The notes: generated by a model from the letters alone, not told the origin. A stretch of DNA of 64,000 nucleotides from Sulfitobacter sp. S190 (GCF_025141935.1 NZ_CP081120.1:2852001-2916000), one strand, 5' to 3'; shown: positions 1 through 8,392, numbered from the stretch's first letter. A program made the numbers and translations.

Positions 1-512
1 TCAACCGGTACCCAATCGCTGTTGCCATCGTACCGTCGCAGCAACCAGACCGCACCGGCATAGATGACGGCGATGCAGACACTTCCCAGACCGATACCGG
101 CGACAACCATCATTTCGCCGAGGTTGACGATCACCAAAACGACCGAAAGCAGCAGAACCAGCAGGGTCGCTTCGAGCGCGTGGTTCGCTTTGCGCGGATA
201 GTTCGTGATGGGACCACGTGCCCAGAAATCCGACATGGCAAGGATCGCGGTCTGCAGCGTGATCCCCCCAAACAGATTGCTGAGCACCAGATCGCGTTCC
301 TGCGCGACTGCAGCGGACAATGTCGTTGCGACCTCGGGCAATGACGTTGCCAGCGAAAGGACAACCAATCCCATAAGGGATTTCGCCAGTCGAAATCGGT
401 CCGCCAGTGCATCGGCAAGGTAAGCCAGCCGGGCACCTGCAATCCACACACAAGTGGCGCACAACACAAAAGCGATCATGCTTTGCGCTATTGAGGTCGA
501 TGGAAGCTCCAT
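1..512 (-). CDS. Sodium/calcium exchanger family membrane protein, 3' part outside window
   Basis: An open minus-strand frame of 170 codons starts at an ATG at 512 and leaves the window without a stop, so the C-terminus is missing. It is hydrophobic and carries an exchanger alpha-repeat signature: LSLATSLPEVATTLSA, then an LSNLFGG segment, as in the Na_Ca_ex (CaCA) superfamily. Such proteins exchange Ca2+ or another cation across the inner membrane; the ion here cannot be told. A second in-frame ATG at 479 is possible. It is divergent from the VIT-family gene at 593, with only 80 bp between the starts. The TSLPE motif makes the family call solid; the substrate is inference. Confidence 0.75.
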   Translation of the reverse strand, partial: MELPSTSIAQSMIAFVLCATCVWIAGARLAYLADALADRFRLAKSLMGLVVLSLATSLPEVATTLSAAVAQERDLVLSNLFGGITLQTAILAMSDFWARGPITNYPRKANHALEATLLVLLLSVVLVIVNLGEMMVVAGIGLGSVCIAVIYAGAVWLLRRYDGNSDWVPV

Positions 513-545
513 GCAGCCTGCCTACGCGGCAATGGTATGTCCGGT

Positions 546-559
546 TTGATTTTGCTCAA
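546..559. promoter_or_regulatory. FNR/FixK-like box, one mismatch
   Basis: TTGATTTTGCTCAA matches TTGAT-N4-ATCAA at 9 of 10 defined positions. It lies between the divergent exchanger (start 512) and VIT (start 593) genes, 34 nt from the VIT start codon. One mismatch makes it weaker than the boxes at 3220 and 8166. Confidence 0.35.
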
Positions 560-592
560 TGGCGGATTGTACCAGCCAGACATACTGCTGTG

Positions 593-1309
593 ATGACACC
601 CGAACACGGACACACCCCCGCTGAAATCGCCGAGCGTTTGACACAAGGACAACGGCAATCGCATCTCAAGGACTTTATCTACGGAGGGATCGATGGCGCC
701 GTGACAACGTTTGCCATCGTCGCTGGTGTCGAGGGTGCAGGGCTGTCTCACGGTGTCATTGTCGCACTTGGTCTAGCCAATATTCTCGCCGACGGGTTTT
801 CGATGGCGGCCAGTAACTACTCCGGCACGAAAGCCGAGCTTGACGATCGCAAACGGATTATCAAGATCGAACAGAACCACATCGCGCAACACCGCGCGGG
901 TGAGCTGGAAGAACTGCGCCAGATCCTTCAGCAGCGCGGTCTTTCGGGCGAGGTGCTCGAGAAGGCCACACAGGAAATCGCGCGCAATGAGCGCAACTGG
1001 ATCGACTTGATGCTCAGCTATGAATACGGTCTTGCCAGCGAAGAACCTGACCCAAGGGGGGCGGCCATCGCCACCTTTGCGGCTTTCATGGTCGCGGGCG
1101 CAGTGCCTCTCGTACCGTTTGTACTGGGCTTGCCGAACCCTTTCTTCATCTCGATCATCGCTACACTGCTGACCTTCTTCCTTATCGGTACCGGAAAAAG
1201 CCGATGGTCGCTCTCGCGATGGTGGCGCTCGGGGTTCGAAACCCTTCTGATCGGGGGGATTGCCGCGCTCATCGCCTACGGTGTCGGAGGGCTTTTTCAT
1301 TCGGGTTGA
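593..1309 (+). CDS. VIT1/CCC1-family transporter
   Basis: A 238-residue protein of the VIT1/CCC1 family, which moves Fe2+ or Mn2+ across membranes. The N-terminal part has the family pattern: KDFIYGGIDGAVTTFAIVAG, then a helix with ADGFSMAASNY. A charged, helical cytoplasmic section of about 85 residues (metal-binding in plant VIT1) follows, then three hydrophobic segments at the C-terminus. The frame is open upstream, but the ATG at 593 gives the usual family N-terminus (TPEHGHTPAEIAERL). It is divergent from the exchanger-family gene and followed after 68 bp by the M50 protease. An FNR-like box sits just upstream. Iron or manganese specificity cannot be read from the sequence. Confidence 0.85.
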   Translation: MTPEHGHTPAEIAERLTQGQRQSHLKDFIYGGIDGAVTTFAIVAGVEGAGLSHGVIVALGLANILADGFSMAASNYSGTKAELDDRKRIIKIEQNHIAQHRAGELEELRQILQQRGLSGEVLEKATQEIARNERNWIDLMLSYEYGLASEEPDPRGAAIATFAAFMVAGAVPLVPFVLGLPNPFFISIIATLLTFFLIGTGKSRWSLSRWWRSGFETLLIGGIAALIAYGVGGLFHSG

Positions 1310-1377
1310 ACAGGTTTGCGCAATATCAATCTGCCGGGACGAGGCGGGCCTATGCTGGCCAGAAGGATGGGCCTGTG

Positions 1378-2508
1378 ATGTTCTCGAATGCCGTAAAAAT
1401 CTGTACGATTGATGACTTCGATATCAGGATCGACCCCAGTTGGCTCATCATTGCGTCATTGATAACGTGGAGCCTGTCGCAAAGCTATTTTCCCCGCACC
1501 GCTCCCGGTTTGAACGAAGTCACCTACCTGGTGATGGCGCTGGTTGCGATGCTTGGTCTATTTGCGTCCCTCATCGCTCACGAGCTTGCCCATTCGATCA
1601 TTGCCCGTCGTCTCGGCGTTCCGATCAAGACAATCACGCTCTTCCTGTTTGGTGGCGTGGCCGAATTGGAAGCCGAGCCCACATCCGCCAAGGTCGAATT
1701 TCTAGTGGCGATTGCCGGACCCGTGATGTCGCTCCTGCTGGCAATTTTCATCTGGGCCCTGTCGGTGGGCACCATGATGGCCGGCGCTATCACGCCTTTC
1801 GCCGAAGTCCTGAGCTATCTGGCGTTGATCAATCTTGCCTTGGCACTGTTCAATATGATCCCCGCCTTTCCGCTGGATGGTGGGCGCATGTTGCGCGCAT
1901 ACCTTTGGCACCGACACGGAGATGCGTTGGCGGCAACGAGAACCGCAGCCAAATCCGGCAGCATCTTCGCCTACGCATTGATGATTGTGGGGATCATGTC
2001 TCTATTTCAGGGCGGCATCGTCGGCGGCATATGGTATTTATTGATCGGTGGGTTCGTCCTCATCGCCGCGCGGATCAGCTATGCCAACCAGCTTGCCAAG
2101 AGCGCGTTCCGAGGAAAAACCGCAGCGGACCTCATGCACCGCGCGCCTGTCACTGTTAGCCCCGGAGAAACGCTGCAGGATATGGTGGATGCGATCATGC
2201 TCGAACGTGGCATCAGCTTCCTTCCGGTCGTCGAAAACGAGGTACTACTGGGGCATATCGATTGGTCGGTGCTTGATCGGATTGATCGGGAGAACTGGGC
2301 GAATACACGGGTGGGCGATGTCTTCATAGGCTTGGGAGACGCCGCGATGGTCGCGCCGCAAATGCACGTCTCCGAACTGTTCAGGCTGATCCAGTCCACG
2401 GGCCGGCGCAAATTCATGGTCGTTCAGGATCATGCGCTTCTGGGCGTGATCACGCTTTCCGATCTGAGCAAGCACCTCGGCAAAGCATACCGGAACCACC
2501 CTTCATGA
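1378..2508 (+). CDS. Site-2 protease-like M50 metallopeptidase with CBS pair
   Basis: A 376-residue intramembrane zinc metalloprotease of the SpoIVFB/M50B type. The metal site HELAH is at residues 68-72 inside a hydrophobic helix, and the second motif, NMIPAFPLDGG, is near residue 160 and supplies the Asp ligand. From about residue 245 the soluble tail has two CBS modules (for example APVTVSPGETL and GVITLSDL). CBS pairs sense adenine nucleotides, so activity may be tied to energy state. The ATG at 1378 is preferred; a GTG at 1375 is adjacent. It lies in a stress gene island next to universal stress proteins. The substrate is unknown; a membrane-bound anti-sigma or stress regulator would fit the family. 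Confidence 0.88.
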   Translation: MFSNAVKICTIDDFDIRIDPSWLIIASLITWSLSQSYFPRTAPGLNEVTYLVMALVAMLGLFASLIAHELAHSIIARRLGVPIKTITLFLFGGVAELEAEPTSAKVEFLVAIAGPVMSLLLAIFIWALSVGTMMAGAITPFAEVLSYLALINLALALFNMIPAFPLDGGRMLRAYLWHRHGDALAATRTAAKSGSIFAYALMIVGIMSLFQGGIVGGIWYLLIGGFVLIAARISYANQLAKSAFRGKTAADLMHRAPVTVSPGETLQDMVDAIMLERGISFLPVVENEVLLGHIDWSVLDRIDRENWANTRVGDVFIGLGDAAMVAPQMHVSELFRLIQSTGRRKFMVVQDHALLGVITLSDLSKHLGKAYRNHPS

Positions 2509-2551
2509 TAAGGCGGGACTTCAGCATCACTGTGCGGCGCGGCCAACGAAA

Positions 2552-2577
2552 AACGGCCCGAGATTTCTCGGGCCGTT
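2552..2577 (-). terminator. Intrinsic terminator of the usp gene
   Basis: A perfect inverted repeat, AACGGCCCGAGA and TCTCGGGCCGTT, lies between two convergent genes. On the minus strand it is followed by TTTTTCG, so it terminates the UspA gene that ends at 2606. It could also stop plus-strand transcription from the M50 gene, with a weaker T-run. Confidence 0.8.
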
Positions 2578-2605
2578 CGATACTCTGGACCGGCGACGTA
2601 CTGGA

Positions 2606-3052
2606 TCAGATGATCGAGAGACACGCGCATTTGGCAAGGTGGTTGATCCGCTGGGTGGTGCTGCCAAGGACGAGGCTCGAAATACCGCTGAGACCGCGCC
2701 GGCCGGTAATGATAAGATCGGCGTCGATTTCGTCAGCATAATTCAGAATTTCGGTAGCCGCGTCCCCGTGCGGCATTTGTGTTTCGACGTTCTCGAATGA
2801 CCTGTCTTTCGCAATGGCCAGCGCGGTATCGAGCACTTTTTGCCCTGCTTTCTCGATCTCAGCAAAACTGGGTTTGGTGATGGCGGCGTGATATCCCGAG
2901 ACCGCACCGACGACAAATGCCGCCGTTTCCGCATGCGGGACATGCATCAACGTGACTTTGCCGGAATAGAGCTTTGCGAGATCGAAGCCGACAGCAGCTG
3001 CCTTGTTTGCTTTTTCAGAGCCGTCGAGGCCAATGATGATACGTCTGAACAT
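2606..3052 (-). CDS. Universal stress protein (single UspA domain)
   Basis: A 148-residue single-domain UspA protein. The N-terminus RIIIGLDGSEKA is the first beta strand and ATP-site loop. The C-terminus has the nucleotide-binding signature GRRGLSGISSLVLGSTTQ, i.e. G-2x-G-9x-G-(S/T), typical of ATP-binding members. It is cytosolic, and its role in stationary-phase or low-oxygen survival is known only at family level. The gene ends at a strong terminator and faces away from the PAS kinase. A perfect FNR/FixK box lies in the 240 bp separating the two starts. The family call is secure. Confidence 0.93.
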   Translation of the reverse strand: MFRRIIIGLDGSEKANKAAAVGFDLAKLYSGKVTLMHVPHAETAAFVVGAVSGYHAAITKPSFAEIEKAGQKVLDTALAIAKDRSFENVETQMPHGDAATEILNYADEIDADLIITGRRGLSGISSLVLGSTTQRINHLAKCACLSII

Positions 3053-3219
3053 TAGGTCTTCCTTTCAAGCGCGGCAGCGCCGCTTTCAAATGACGATGAA
3101 ATCGCCGAGGTGTCTTTCCACGTCCTTCGATGCGAGGTACGCCAAATCGGATGCACCGCCTTCATCAAAACCTCCCACCTTGATCGCGGACAAAGGTGGC
3201 ACGCTTGCGACGAAGGAAT

Positions 3220-3233
3220 TTGATGCAAATCAA
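3220..3233. promoter_or_regulatory. FNR/FixK box, perfect match
   Basis: TTGATGCAAATCAA matches TTGAT-N4-ATCAA at every defined position. It lies 59 nt upstream of the PAS kinase start at 3292 and 168 nt from the divergent UspA start. The Crp/Fnr protein encoded at 5739-6413 has the right recognition helix to bind it. Confidence 0.7.
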
Positions 3234-3276
3234 TTGGTTCTTGCGCGGATCCCTTCCCGTCGGCAGGTTACGAAGC

Positions 3277-3282
3277 AGGAGG
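3277..3282 (+). promoter_or_regulatory. Ribosome binding site that fixes the kinase start
   Basis: AGGAGG lies 9 nt before the ATG at 3292. The frame is open back to 3196, but the upstream ATGs have no comparable site. The FNR box at 3220 would also fall inside the coding region if the longer start were used. Confidence 0.7.
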
Positions 3283-3291
3283 CACGGACCG

Positions 3292-4842
3292 ATGAACCCC
3301 TCGGAAGACAGCGCAGTTCTGCACGCGATCATGGATGCGGCCGTGGACGCGATGATCGTTTCCGACCAGGCGGGCACCATCCTGCGCGTGAATACGGCGG
3401 CGGCGGACCTGTTCGAATACGGTGCCGACGAAATGGTATCGCAAAGCGTAAACATCCTGATGCCCACCGCTCTTGCGGAACTGCACGACGAATTCATGGC
3501 AACGCATGTTCGCACCGGTGAGAGAAAGATCATCGGGATTGGTCGTGACGTTGAAGGTGTGCGCAAAGGCGGGAGCGTGTTTCCGCTCCACCTGTCGGTC
3601 GGGCGCGCCGAATATGCAGGCCAATATCTTTTCGTTGCAATCTTGCATGATCTGACCCATCGCAAAGCGACTGAGCAGGCGTTGGCGCGATCGCAACGGT
3701 TGGATGCGATCGGCCAAATGACCGGCGGCATCGCACATGATTTCAACAATCTGCTGACGGTGATCGTCGGCAATCTCGAGCTGCTTGAAATGCGCGCGCC
3801 CGATCCAAAGCAGGCACCACTGATCAAGGACGCGCTCGAAGCGGCAGAAATGGGCGCCGACCTGACCAGCCGCCTTTTGGTTTTCGCACGTCGCAGCAAT
3901 CTCAAACCCGTACACACCGATCTGCGCGATCTGTGTCGCGATACGCTGAAGTTGCTCAAGCGGACGCTCGGCACGATGTACGAGGTGAAGACAGATTTTG
4001 CGGACCGGGTCGATCCCGTGATGGTCGATCCGGTACAGCTTCAATCGGCCTTGATGAACCTCGCCTTTAACGCGCGCGATGCGATGGAAAACGGTGGCGA
4101 ATTGCTGGTATCGATCGCCAATGTCACCATCGATGACACCTACATGGCGCAGGAGACAGATATCGGGCCGGGAGACTATGTCCGCCTTTCGGTCAGCGAC
4201 AACGGCGACGGGATGAGCCTTGAGGCGCAGCGTCGCGCCTTTGAGCCGTTTTTCACGACCAAATCACACCGTGGTGGCACGGGCTTGGGGCTTGCCATGG
4301 TTTACGGTTTCGTGCGCCAATCGGGCGGTCATGTCACGCTCTACAGCGAACTGGGATTGGGCAGCAGCTTTGCCCTCTATTTCCCCGCGGCCAGGCAGGA
4401 GCCATCTGATATCGAGCGTGAGGCCGACGGTCTGCATACCCCCCCTCGTGGAAGGGGCCAGACCGTTTTGGTCGTCGAAGACAATGCCCGCGTCCGCAAG
4501 CTGTCCATCGAACGCGTTCGCGATCTTGGCTATACGACGCTCGAAGCGGAAAACGGTGATGCGGCATACGCGCTTTTGCTATCAGGAACGCAGGTCGACG
4601 TTGTCTTTTCGGATCTCGTCATGCCGGGTGCATTGAACGGATTTGATCTTGCGAAACGGATCGCCAAGGAGTTTCCGGCGCTGAAAGTCCTGCTTACGTC
4701 CGGCTATGCAAGTGATGTCGTGACCGGCGCGATGGATGGTGATCACAGCTATAGTATCCTGCACAAACCCTACCGGCAGACGGAACTCGCCCAGCGTCTT
4801 TACGCGCTCTTGGCAGGCTCCTCCGACGGCTCGAGTACCTGA
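3292..4842 (+). CDS. FixL-like PAS hybrid histidine kinase with receiver domain
   Basis: A 516-residue soluble sensor kinase with no membrane segments. A PAS domain (about 8-120) strongly resembles oxygen-sensing FixL (IIGIGRDVEG at 80-89, FPLHLSVG, HDLTHRK). It is followed by a HisKA domain with phospho-acceptor His149 (GGIAHDFNN), an HATPase (N-box NLAFNARDA, DNGDGM, GGTGLGLAMVYGF) and a C-terminal receiver with Asp441 (FSDLVMPG). In FixL the haem-ligand His directly precedes IIGIGR; here that residue is Lys79, so haem binding in the usual way is doubtful. The last 43 bp overlap the 3' end of the opposite-strand response regulator. A perfect FNR/FixK box lies upstream. The signal and target are unknown. 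Confidence 0.9.
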   Translation: MNPSEDSAVLHAIMDAAVDAMIVSDQAGTILRVNTAAADLFEYGADEMVSQSVNILMPTALAELHDEFMATHVRTGERKIIGIGRDVEGVRKGGSVFPLHLSVGRAEYAGQYLFVAILHDLTHRKATEQALARSQRLDAIGQMTGGIAHDFNNLLTVIVGNLELLEMRAPDPKQAPLIKDALEAAEMGADLTSRLLVFARRSNLKPVHTDLRDLCRDTLKLLKRTLGTMYEVKTDFADRVDPVMVDPVQLQSALMNLAFNARDAMENGGELLVSIANVTIDDTYMAQETDIGPGDYVRLSVSDNGDGMSLEAQRRAFEPFFTTKSHRGGTGLGLAMVYGFVRQSGGHVTLYSELGLGSSFALYFPAARQEPSDIEREADGLHTPPRGRGQTVLVVEDNARVRKLSIERVRDLGYTTLEAENGDAAYALLLSGTQVDVVFSDLVMPGALNGFDLAKRIAKEFPALKVLLTSGYASDVVTGAMDGDHSYSILHKPYRQTELAQRLYALLAGSSDGSST

Positions 4843-5579
4843 ACATTGCAGGCAAAGGTGTACCCCATACCGCGCACCGTCTTGATCAGCTTGGGCTCCG
4901 ATGGGTCACGTTCGATTTTCTTGCGCAATCGTGCGACCTGATTGTCGACGGTCCGGTCAAGCGGGCTCCACTCGATGCCGCCTGTCAGGTCCATCAACTG
5001 ATCGCGCGTCAATACTCTTTTCGGTCGGGTCAGGAACACGTCAAGTAATTTGAAATCACCGCTGGTGAGTGCGCAGTCCGTGCCAGTCCGGTCGATCAGC
5101 TGGAATTCAGCGGGGATCACGGTCAACCCATCAAAGCAGTACCGTTTGCTTGTCGTGGGGCCATTGCATGCTTCCTGGTCCGATTGCTCGTTTGTCTGCG
5201 CCTCCTGCACCACTTGGGTGCGCCGCAACACGCTTCTGATGCGGGCCAGAACTTCGCGCACGTGGAAGGGTTTCGTGATGTAGTCATCCGCCCCCACCTC
5301 GAGCCCGACAACACGGTCGATCACATCATCCTTGCCCGTCACCATAATGATCGGAACGGCAGATTGTGCCCTGAGCTGTCGCGCAAGATCGATACCGTTT
5401 TCCGACCCGAGATTTATGTCCAGCGTGATCAGGCTGATCGAATGATCTTCAAGCGCCTGTAGTATCTCGGCCATGCTGGCCGCTTCAATCACGGCGAACC
5501 CTTCTCCCTCCAGCACATTGCGCAGCAAGGTCCGGATTTTCGCATCATCGTCTACAACAAGGATATGCGGATCGCTCAT
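4800..5579 (-). CDS. OmpR-family response regulator
   Basis: A 259-residue regulator: receiver domain (residues 1-120; ILVVDDDAKIR, phospho-Asp in LITLDINLG, ITKPFHVRE) and a C-terminal winged helix (about 150-245, ending with TVRGMGYTFAC). A linker of about 25 residues separates them. Its start lies 159 bp from the Crp/Fnr start, divergently, and its 3' end overlaps the hybrid kinase gene by 43 bp in antisense. It is adjacent to the kinase but not co-transcribed with it. Pairing is plausible but unproven, because a FixL-like kinase normally partners a FixJ/NarL-type regulator. Confidence 0.9.
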   Translation of the reverse strand: MSDPHILVVDDDAKIRTLLRNVLEGEGFAVIEAASMAEILQALEDHSISLITLDINLGSENGIDLARQLRAQSAVPIIMVTGKDDVIDRVVGLEVGADDYITKPFHVREVLARIRSVLRRTQVVQEAQTNEQSDQEACNGPTTSKRYCFDGLTVIPAEFQLIDRTGTDCALTSGDFKLLDVFLTRPKRVLTRDQLMDLTGGIEWSPLDRTVDNQVARLRKKIERDPSEPKLIKTVRGMGYTFACNVQVLEPSEEPAKSA

Positions 5580-5723
5580 GTCATTCTCTCAGAATGGTTG
5601 ACGGTCGCCCGGATGCGCGGGCAACAGGATGCACCGTCAGCAGCATTACAAAACGATACAAAAGATCACAGAAAATACACTACGCCCATTACGGAAGACA
5701 CTCAAGTTGCCCTCATCACCAAC

Positions 5724-5729
5724 TGGGAG
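5724..5729 (+). promoter_or_regulatory. Ribosome binding site that fixes the Crp/Fnr start
   Basis: GGGAGG lies 9 nt before the ATG at 5739. It selects this start over an open extension of the same frame that reaches back into the divergent promoter region. Confidence 0.65.
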
Positions 5730-5738
5730 GCTGCCGAA

Positions 5739-6413
5739 ATGTATGTGACCACGCCAACGGAATTTGCCGAAACCTATTGCGTCACACCGCTGCAAAGTGC
5801 CCGAACGCAGGCCGCGGCGGCGCACCTCAAATCGGGCGCGTGCCTGTATTTTGAGGGGGACGAAGTCGTCTGGCTGTATCAGGTGACCTCAGGTGTCTTG
5901 CGTCTGTCGCGCATGCTGGCCGACGGGCGCCGTCAGGTGATAGCCTTCGGCTACCCCGGTGATGTTCTGGGCTTCCCTTCAGACGGCTTGCACCATGCCG
6001 ATTGCGAAGCGCTGACAGACGCGGTTTTGCAACCCGTGCGCCGCGCGCATCTGGAAACCGGAGACGGCGATCCGGCCCTGCATACAGCGCTTTTGCAGGC
6101 TGCCCTGCGCGAGATCAGCGCAATGCAGGATCATTTCATGATGCTGGGCCGCAAATCGGCAAGCGAAAAGCTGGCATCCTTTTTGTGCGTGCTCGCAGAA
6201 CGTGTCGGAGAGCAAAGAGGCACGTGCAAACAGATTACCCTCCCCATGAGCCGGTCCGACATCGCGGACTTCCTCGGGCTGACAACCGAAACGGTCAGCC
6301 GCACTTTTACGCAACTGCGCAAAAGCCGGATCATCGCGATCGAAAATAACAACACCATCATTATCCGGCGCGCAGATGCCTTGTTCCATCTGTCACTGAC
6401 CGAAGCGGACTGA
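5739..6413 (+). CDS. Crp/Fnr-family regulator, FixK-like (no Fe-S cysteine cluster)
   Basis: A 224-residue protein with an N-terminal cyclic-nucleotide-like beta roll (LYFEGDEVVWLYQVTSG), a dimer helix and a C-terminal HTH. The recognition helix ETVSRTF carries the E-x2-S-R residues with which FNR and FixK read TTGAT half-sites. Only three cysteines are present (about 14, 35 and 89), without the N-terminal clustered cysteines of FNR that hold the 4Fe-4S centre, so direct oxygen sensing is unlikely. Perfect TTGAT-N4-ATCAA boxes occur near neighbouring stress genes, making this the likely local regulator. Its own 5' region shows no clear box. Confidence 0.88.
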   Translation: MYVTTPTEFAETYCVTPLQSARTQAAAAHLKSGACLYFEGDEVVWLYQVTSGVLRLSRMLADGRRQVIAFGYPGDVLGFPSDGLHHADCEALTDAVLQPVRRAHLETGDGDPALHTALLQAALREISAMQDHFMMLGRKSASEKLASFLCVLAERVGEQRGTCKQITLPMSRSDIADFLGLTTETVSRTFTQLRKSRIIAIENNNTIIIRRADALFHLSLTEAD

Positions 6414-6469
6414 CCCAAAGCCGCACCAATACGCGGAAGCAACCGGTCTTTCGCGCGGCGTCCGTCGGG

Positions 6470-6901
6470 CTATGGCGGGGGCCACATGGCGCGCAGATAT
6501 TCGGGCAGTCTGGCACGCACGTCCTCGATCTCTCCACGGCTGATGCGCGCGTTGAGCAGATCGAACACGCATGTGATGTCTGCCACCCCGCGAAAATCGC
6601 GCGTCTGATCCATCTGCTTGTGAATGAAGGAAACAAAGTCTTCGCCGCGCCGTTCCTTTATCGGCGTCACCTTCGGCACCCATCCTTCGAAAAAGAAGCC
6701 GCGGATCATGACCGGGAGTTGCGCGGACAGCTGGGCTGCTTCATCAACCGATAAATGATCGCGTATCCGGTGCAGAACAACGCGTAGGAGCCGCAAAGAT
6801 GTGCGGTGCGAGGCATACTCGAGCCGCCGCGCCAATTCATTGATCCACTCATGCGTCAGGTGAACCGTATGATCGATCACTTCGAGACCCTGCGTCGTCA
6901 T
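6470..6901 (-). CDS. DUF2267 family protein
   Basis: A 143-residue soluble protein matching the DUF2267 pattern: THEWINEL, LRLLRVVLHRIRDHL, DEAAQLSAQLPVMIRGFFFEGW. The family is alpha-helical and of unknown function; members are often next to stress proteins in bacteria, as here. It starts 20 bp downstream of the bactofilin-like gene on the same strand, so the two form an operon, probably driven from the region with the FNR box at 8166. No catalytic residues are evident. Confidence 0.85.
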   Translation of the reverse strand: MTTQGLEVIDHTVHLTHEWINELARRLEYASHRTSLRLLRVVLHRIRDHLSVDEAAQLSAQLPVMIRGFFFEGWVPKVTPIKERRGEDFVSFIHKQMDQTRDFRGVADITCVFDLLNARISRGEIEDVRARLPEYLRAMWPPP

Positions 6902-6921
6902 GCGCTGTTCCTCCTTTTCGG

Positions 6922-8103
6922 TCAGTCCCTAATGGGCGTCATGTCCACATCAAGAACGGCGTCGGGCGTGGTGATGAAAGACTGAAATACCGCGCGGGTC
7001 ATCGCGCCGATGCCGAGCAAGACAAGCGTGTAGTTTGCCACCCATCCGACGAACGGGATGAAGTTCAGCAACGCGATACAGGCGATCGCACCGGCGAATA
7101 TCAAGAGCCGCATAAGCGCGACAGGATCATCATCGCCGCCAAATCCTGTCCAGACCCGCATTGCGACATTATAGGCGCCCAGCGCGTATCCAAGTGTCCA
7201 CGCGGCCACAATTGTGAGGATTGCAATCGGTGTGAACGGCAGCCCGACGATCGTCAGTGCGGTGATCGGGACCATCCCGATAAGAACCGACAACCCCAGA
7301 ACGCCCAGCAAGAGCGTTTGTCCCGGGGCCTTTGCGGTGGCACGGCGCATGGCAGCAATTCGGGCAGGCATGAAGGAGAGGAGCACGGCCATAAGAGCGA
7401 CGAAAAACAAGAGCGAGACGATGAACCCGAAGAACATGGACGCAAAAGTCGGCAGTGCGGGCATTTCCTCACCAATGACTTCCCACTCCTCCCAGACCCG
7501 CTCGCTCGAAACCTGCTCGAAGAACACACGGTCATCGGCCGCCACGCTTTGCGGCACACGCACCTCATCGGGTGTGCTGTAGGTCAGCGTGCCAGCGACG
7601 ACCGCATCCGGCCCGAACGACAGCGTCTGTGCGAGGATTCGCACGTCCCCCGCGATGGACGCGTTCAGGATCACATTCCGCCCCGTGACGGTCAGCGCGC
7701 CACCGGCAGAACCGTCCACCGTGACCGAACTGCCCAACAGCCGCACATTGCCCTTGGTTTCGGAGCTGGCCTCGGTCCTGACCGAATACCCCATGACAGA
7801 CAGATCCTCGCCCACGTTACCGCGCACGGTTGCAGTCGCGGCCATGACATACAGATCTTCGGATGCGTCTGCAGTCACCGTCACATCGAATCCCGAAACA
7901 TGCAGATCCCCCTGCGATGTTCCGGCGATGCGTGCGCTGCGCGCCCCGACAAATGTGTCACCCGCTTCACTGATCGTCTGATCGACGTGGGCGCCATTAA
8001 TGAAAGTATCTTCTCCGGTGCGCGTCGTAATCGTTTCTGCCCCGGCCGATTGTGACAGGGCAAGCAAACCGACAACGAAAACGGCTTTGAGAATACGCAG
8101 CAT
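6922..8103 (-). CDS. Bactofilin-like repeat domain with C-terminal membrane region
   Basis: A 393-residue protein with an N-terminal signal peptide cleaved near SAGA-ET. Residues of about 25-190 are short beta-helix-type repeats of the polymer-forming/bactofilin kind (GDLHVSGFDVTV, EDLYVMAATATV, GNVRLLGSSVTV). About six hydrophobic segments follow from residue 225 on (FGFIVSLLFFVALMAVLL, ITALTIVGLPFTPIAIL). The repeat domain should be periplasmic, unlike cytosolic bactofilins. The ATG at 8103 is preferred over a TTG at 8109. It leads an operon with DUF2267 and has a perfect FNR/FixK box 63 nt upstream. The function is unknown; a membrane-anchored scaffold is a guess from the repeat domain. 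Confidence 0.75.
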   Translation of the reverse strand: MLRILKAVFVVGLLALSQSAGAETITTRTGEDTFINGAHVDQTISEAGDTFVGARSARIAGTSQGDLHVSGFDVTVTADASEDLYVMAATATVRGNVGEDLSVMGYSVRTEASSETKGNVRLLGSSVTVDGSAGGALTVTGRNVILNASIAGDVRILAQTLSFGPDAVVAGTLTYSTPDEVRVPQSVAADDRVFFEQVSSERVWEEWEVIGEEMPALPTFASMFFGFIVSLLFFVALMAVLLSFMPARIAAMRRATAKAPGQTLLLGVLGLSVLIGMVPITALTIVGLPFTPIAILTIVAAWTLGYALGAYNVAMRVWTGFGGDDDPVALMRLLIFAGAIACIALLNFIPFVGWVANYTLVLLGIGAMTRAVFQSFITTPDAVLDVDMTPIRD

Positions 8104-8165
8104 GACCAACCTCGCTTTGGAAATCCGTGGCTCCTTTCCAATTAAACCGCTGCGCAGCGTTCGGA

Positions 8166-8179
8166 TTGATCCGGATCAA
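8166..8179. promoter_or_regulatory. FNR/FixK box, perfect and fully palindromic
   Basis: TTGATCCGGATCAA is a perfect 14-bp palindrome in the 289-bp divergent region between the bactofilin-like gene (start 8103) and the UspA gene (start 8393). The remainder of that region shows no other recognisable element. Confidence 0.7.
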
Positions 8180-8392
8180 TTGCGCGCGGCGGTCTGCTTG
8201 GTATCCAAAAAGCAGGCACATGTGGTGTCAGGTGTTTGTGGGCAGCCCGCCCCGGTCGTGAAGGCTGCTGGCTGCTTGTTTCATCGGCCTGGGCGCATCG
8301 GTGTCGGGCTTTAGGTCTGCAGGTGCCCTGACCGGGAAAGCAGGCGCATCCGCAATCGACATAGGATCGAAGACAATCCAAGGAGCATATTC

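Noticed and set aside
1316-1329. TTGCGCAATATCAA upstream of the M50 gene as an FNR box
   Set aside because: Two mismatches in the first half-site, so it is not distinguishable from chance.
1204-1377. Upstream extension of the M50 protease to 1204
   Set aside because: It would run 106 bp into the end of the VIT gene in another frame and adds an Arg-rich sequence without family match; ATG 1378 fits the domain start.
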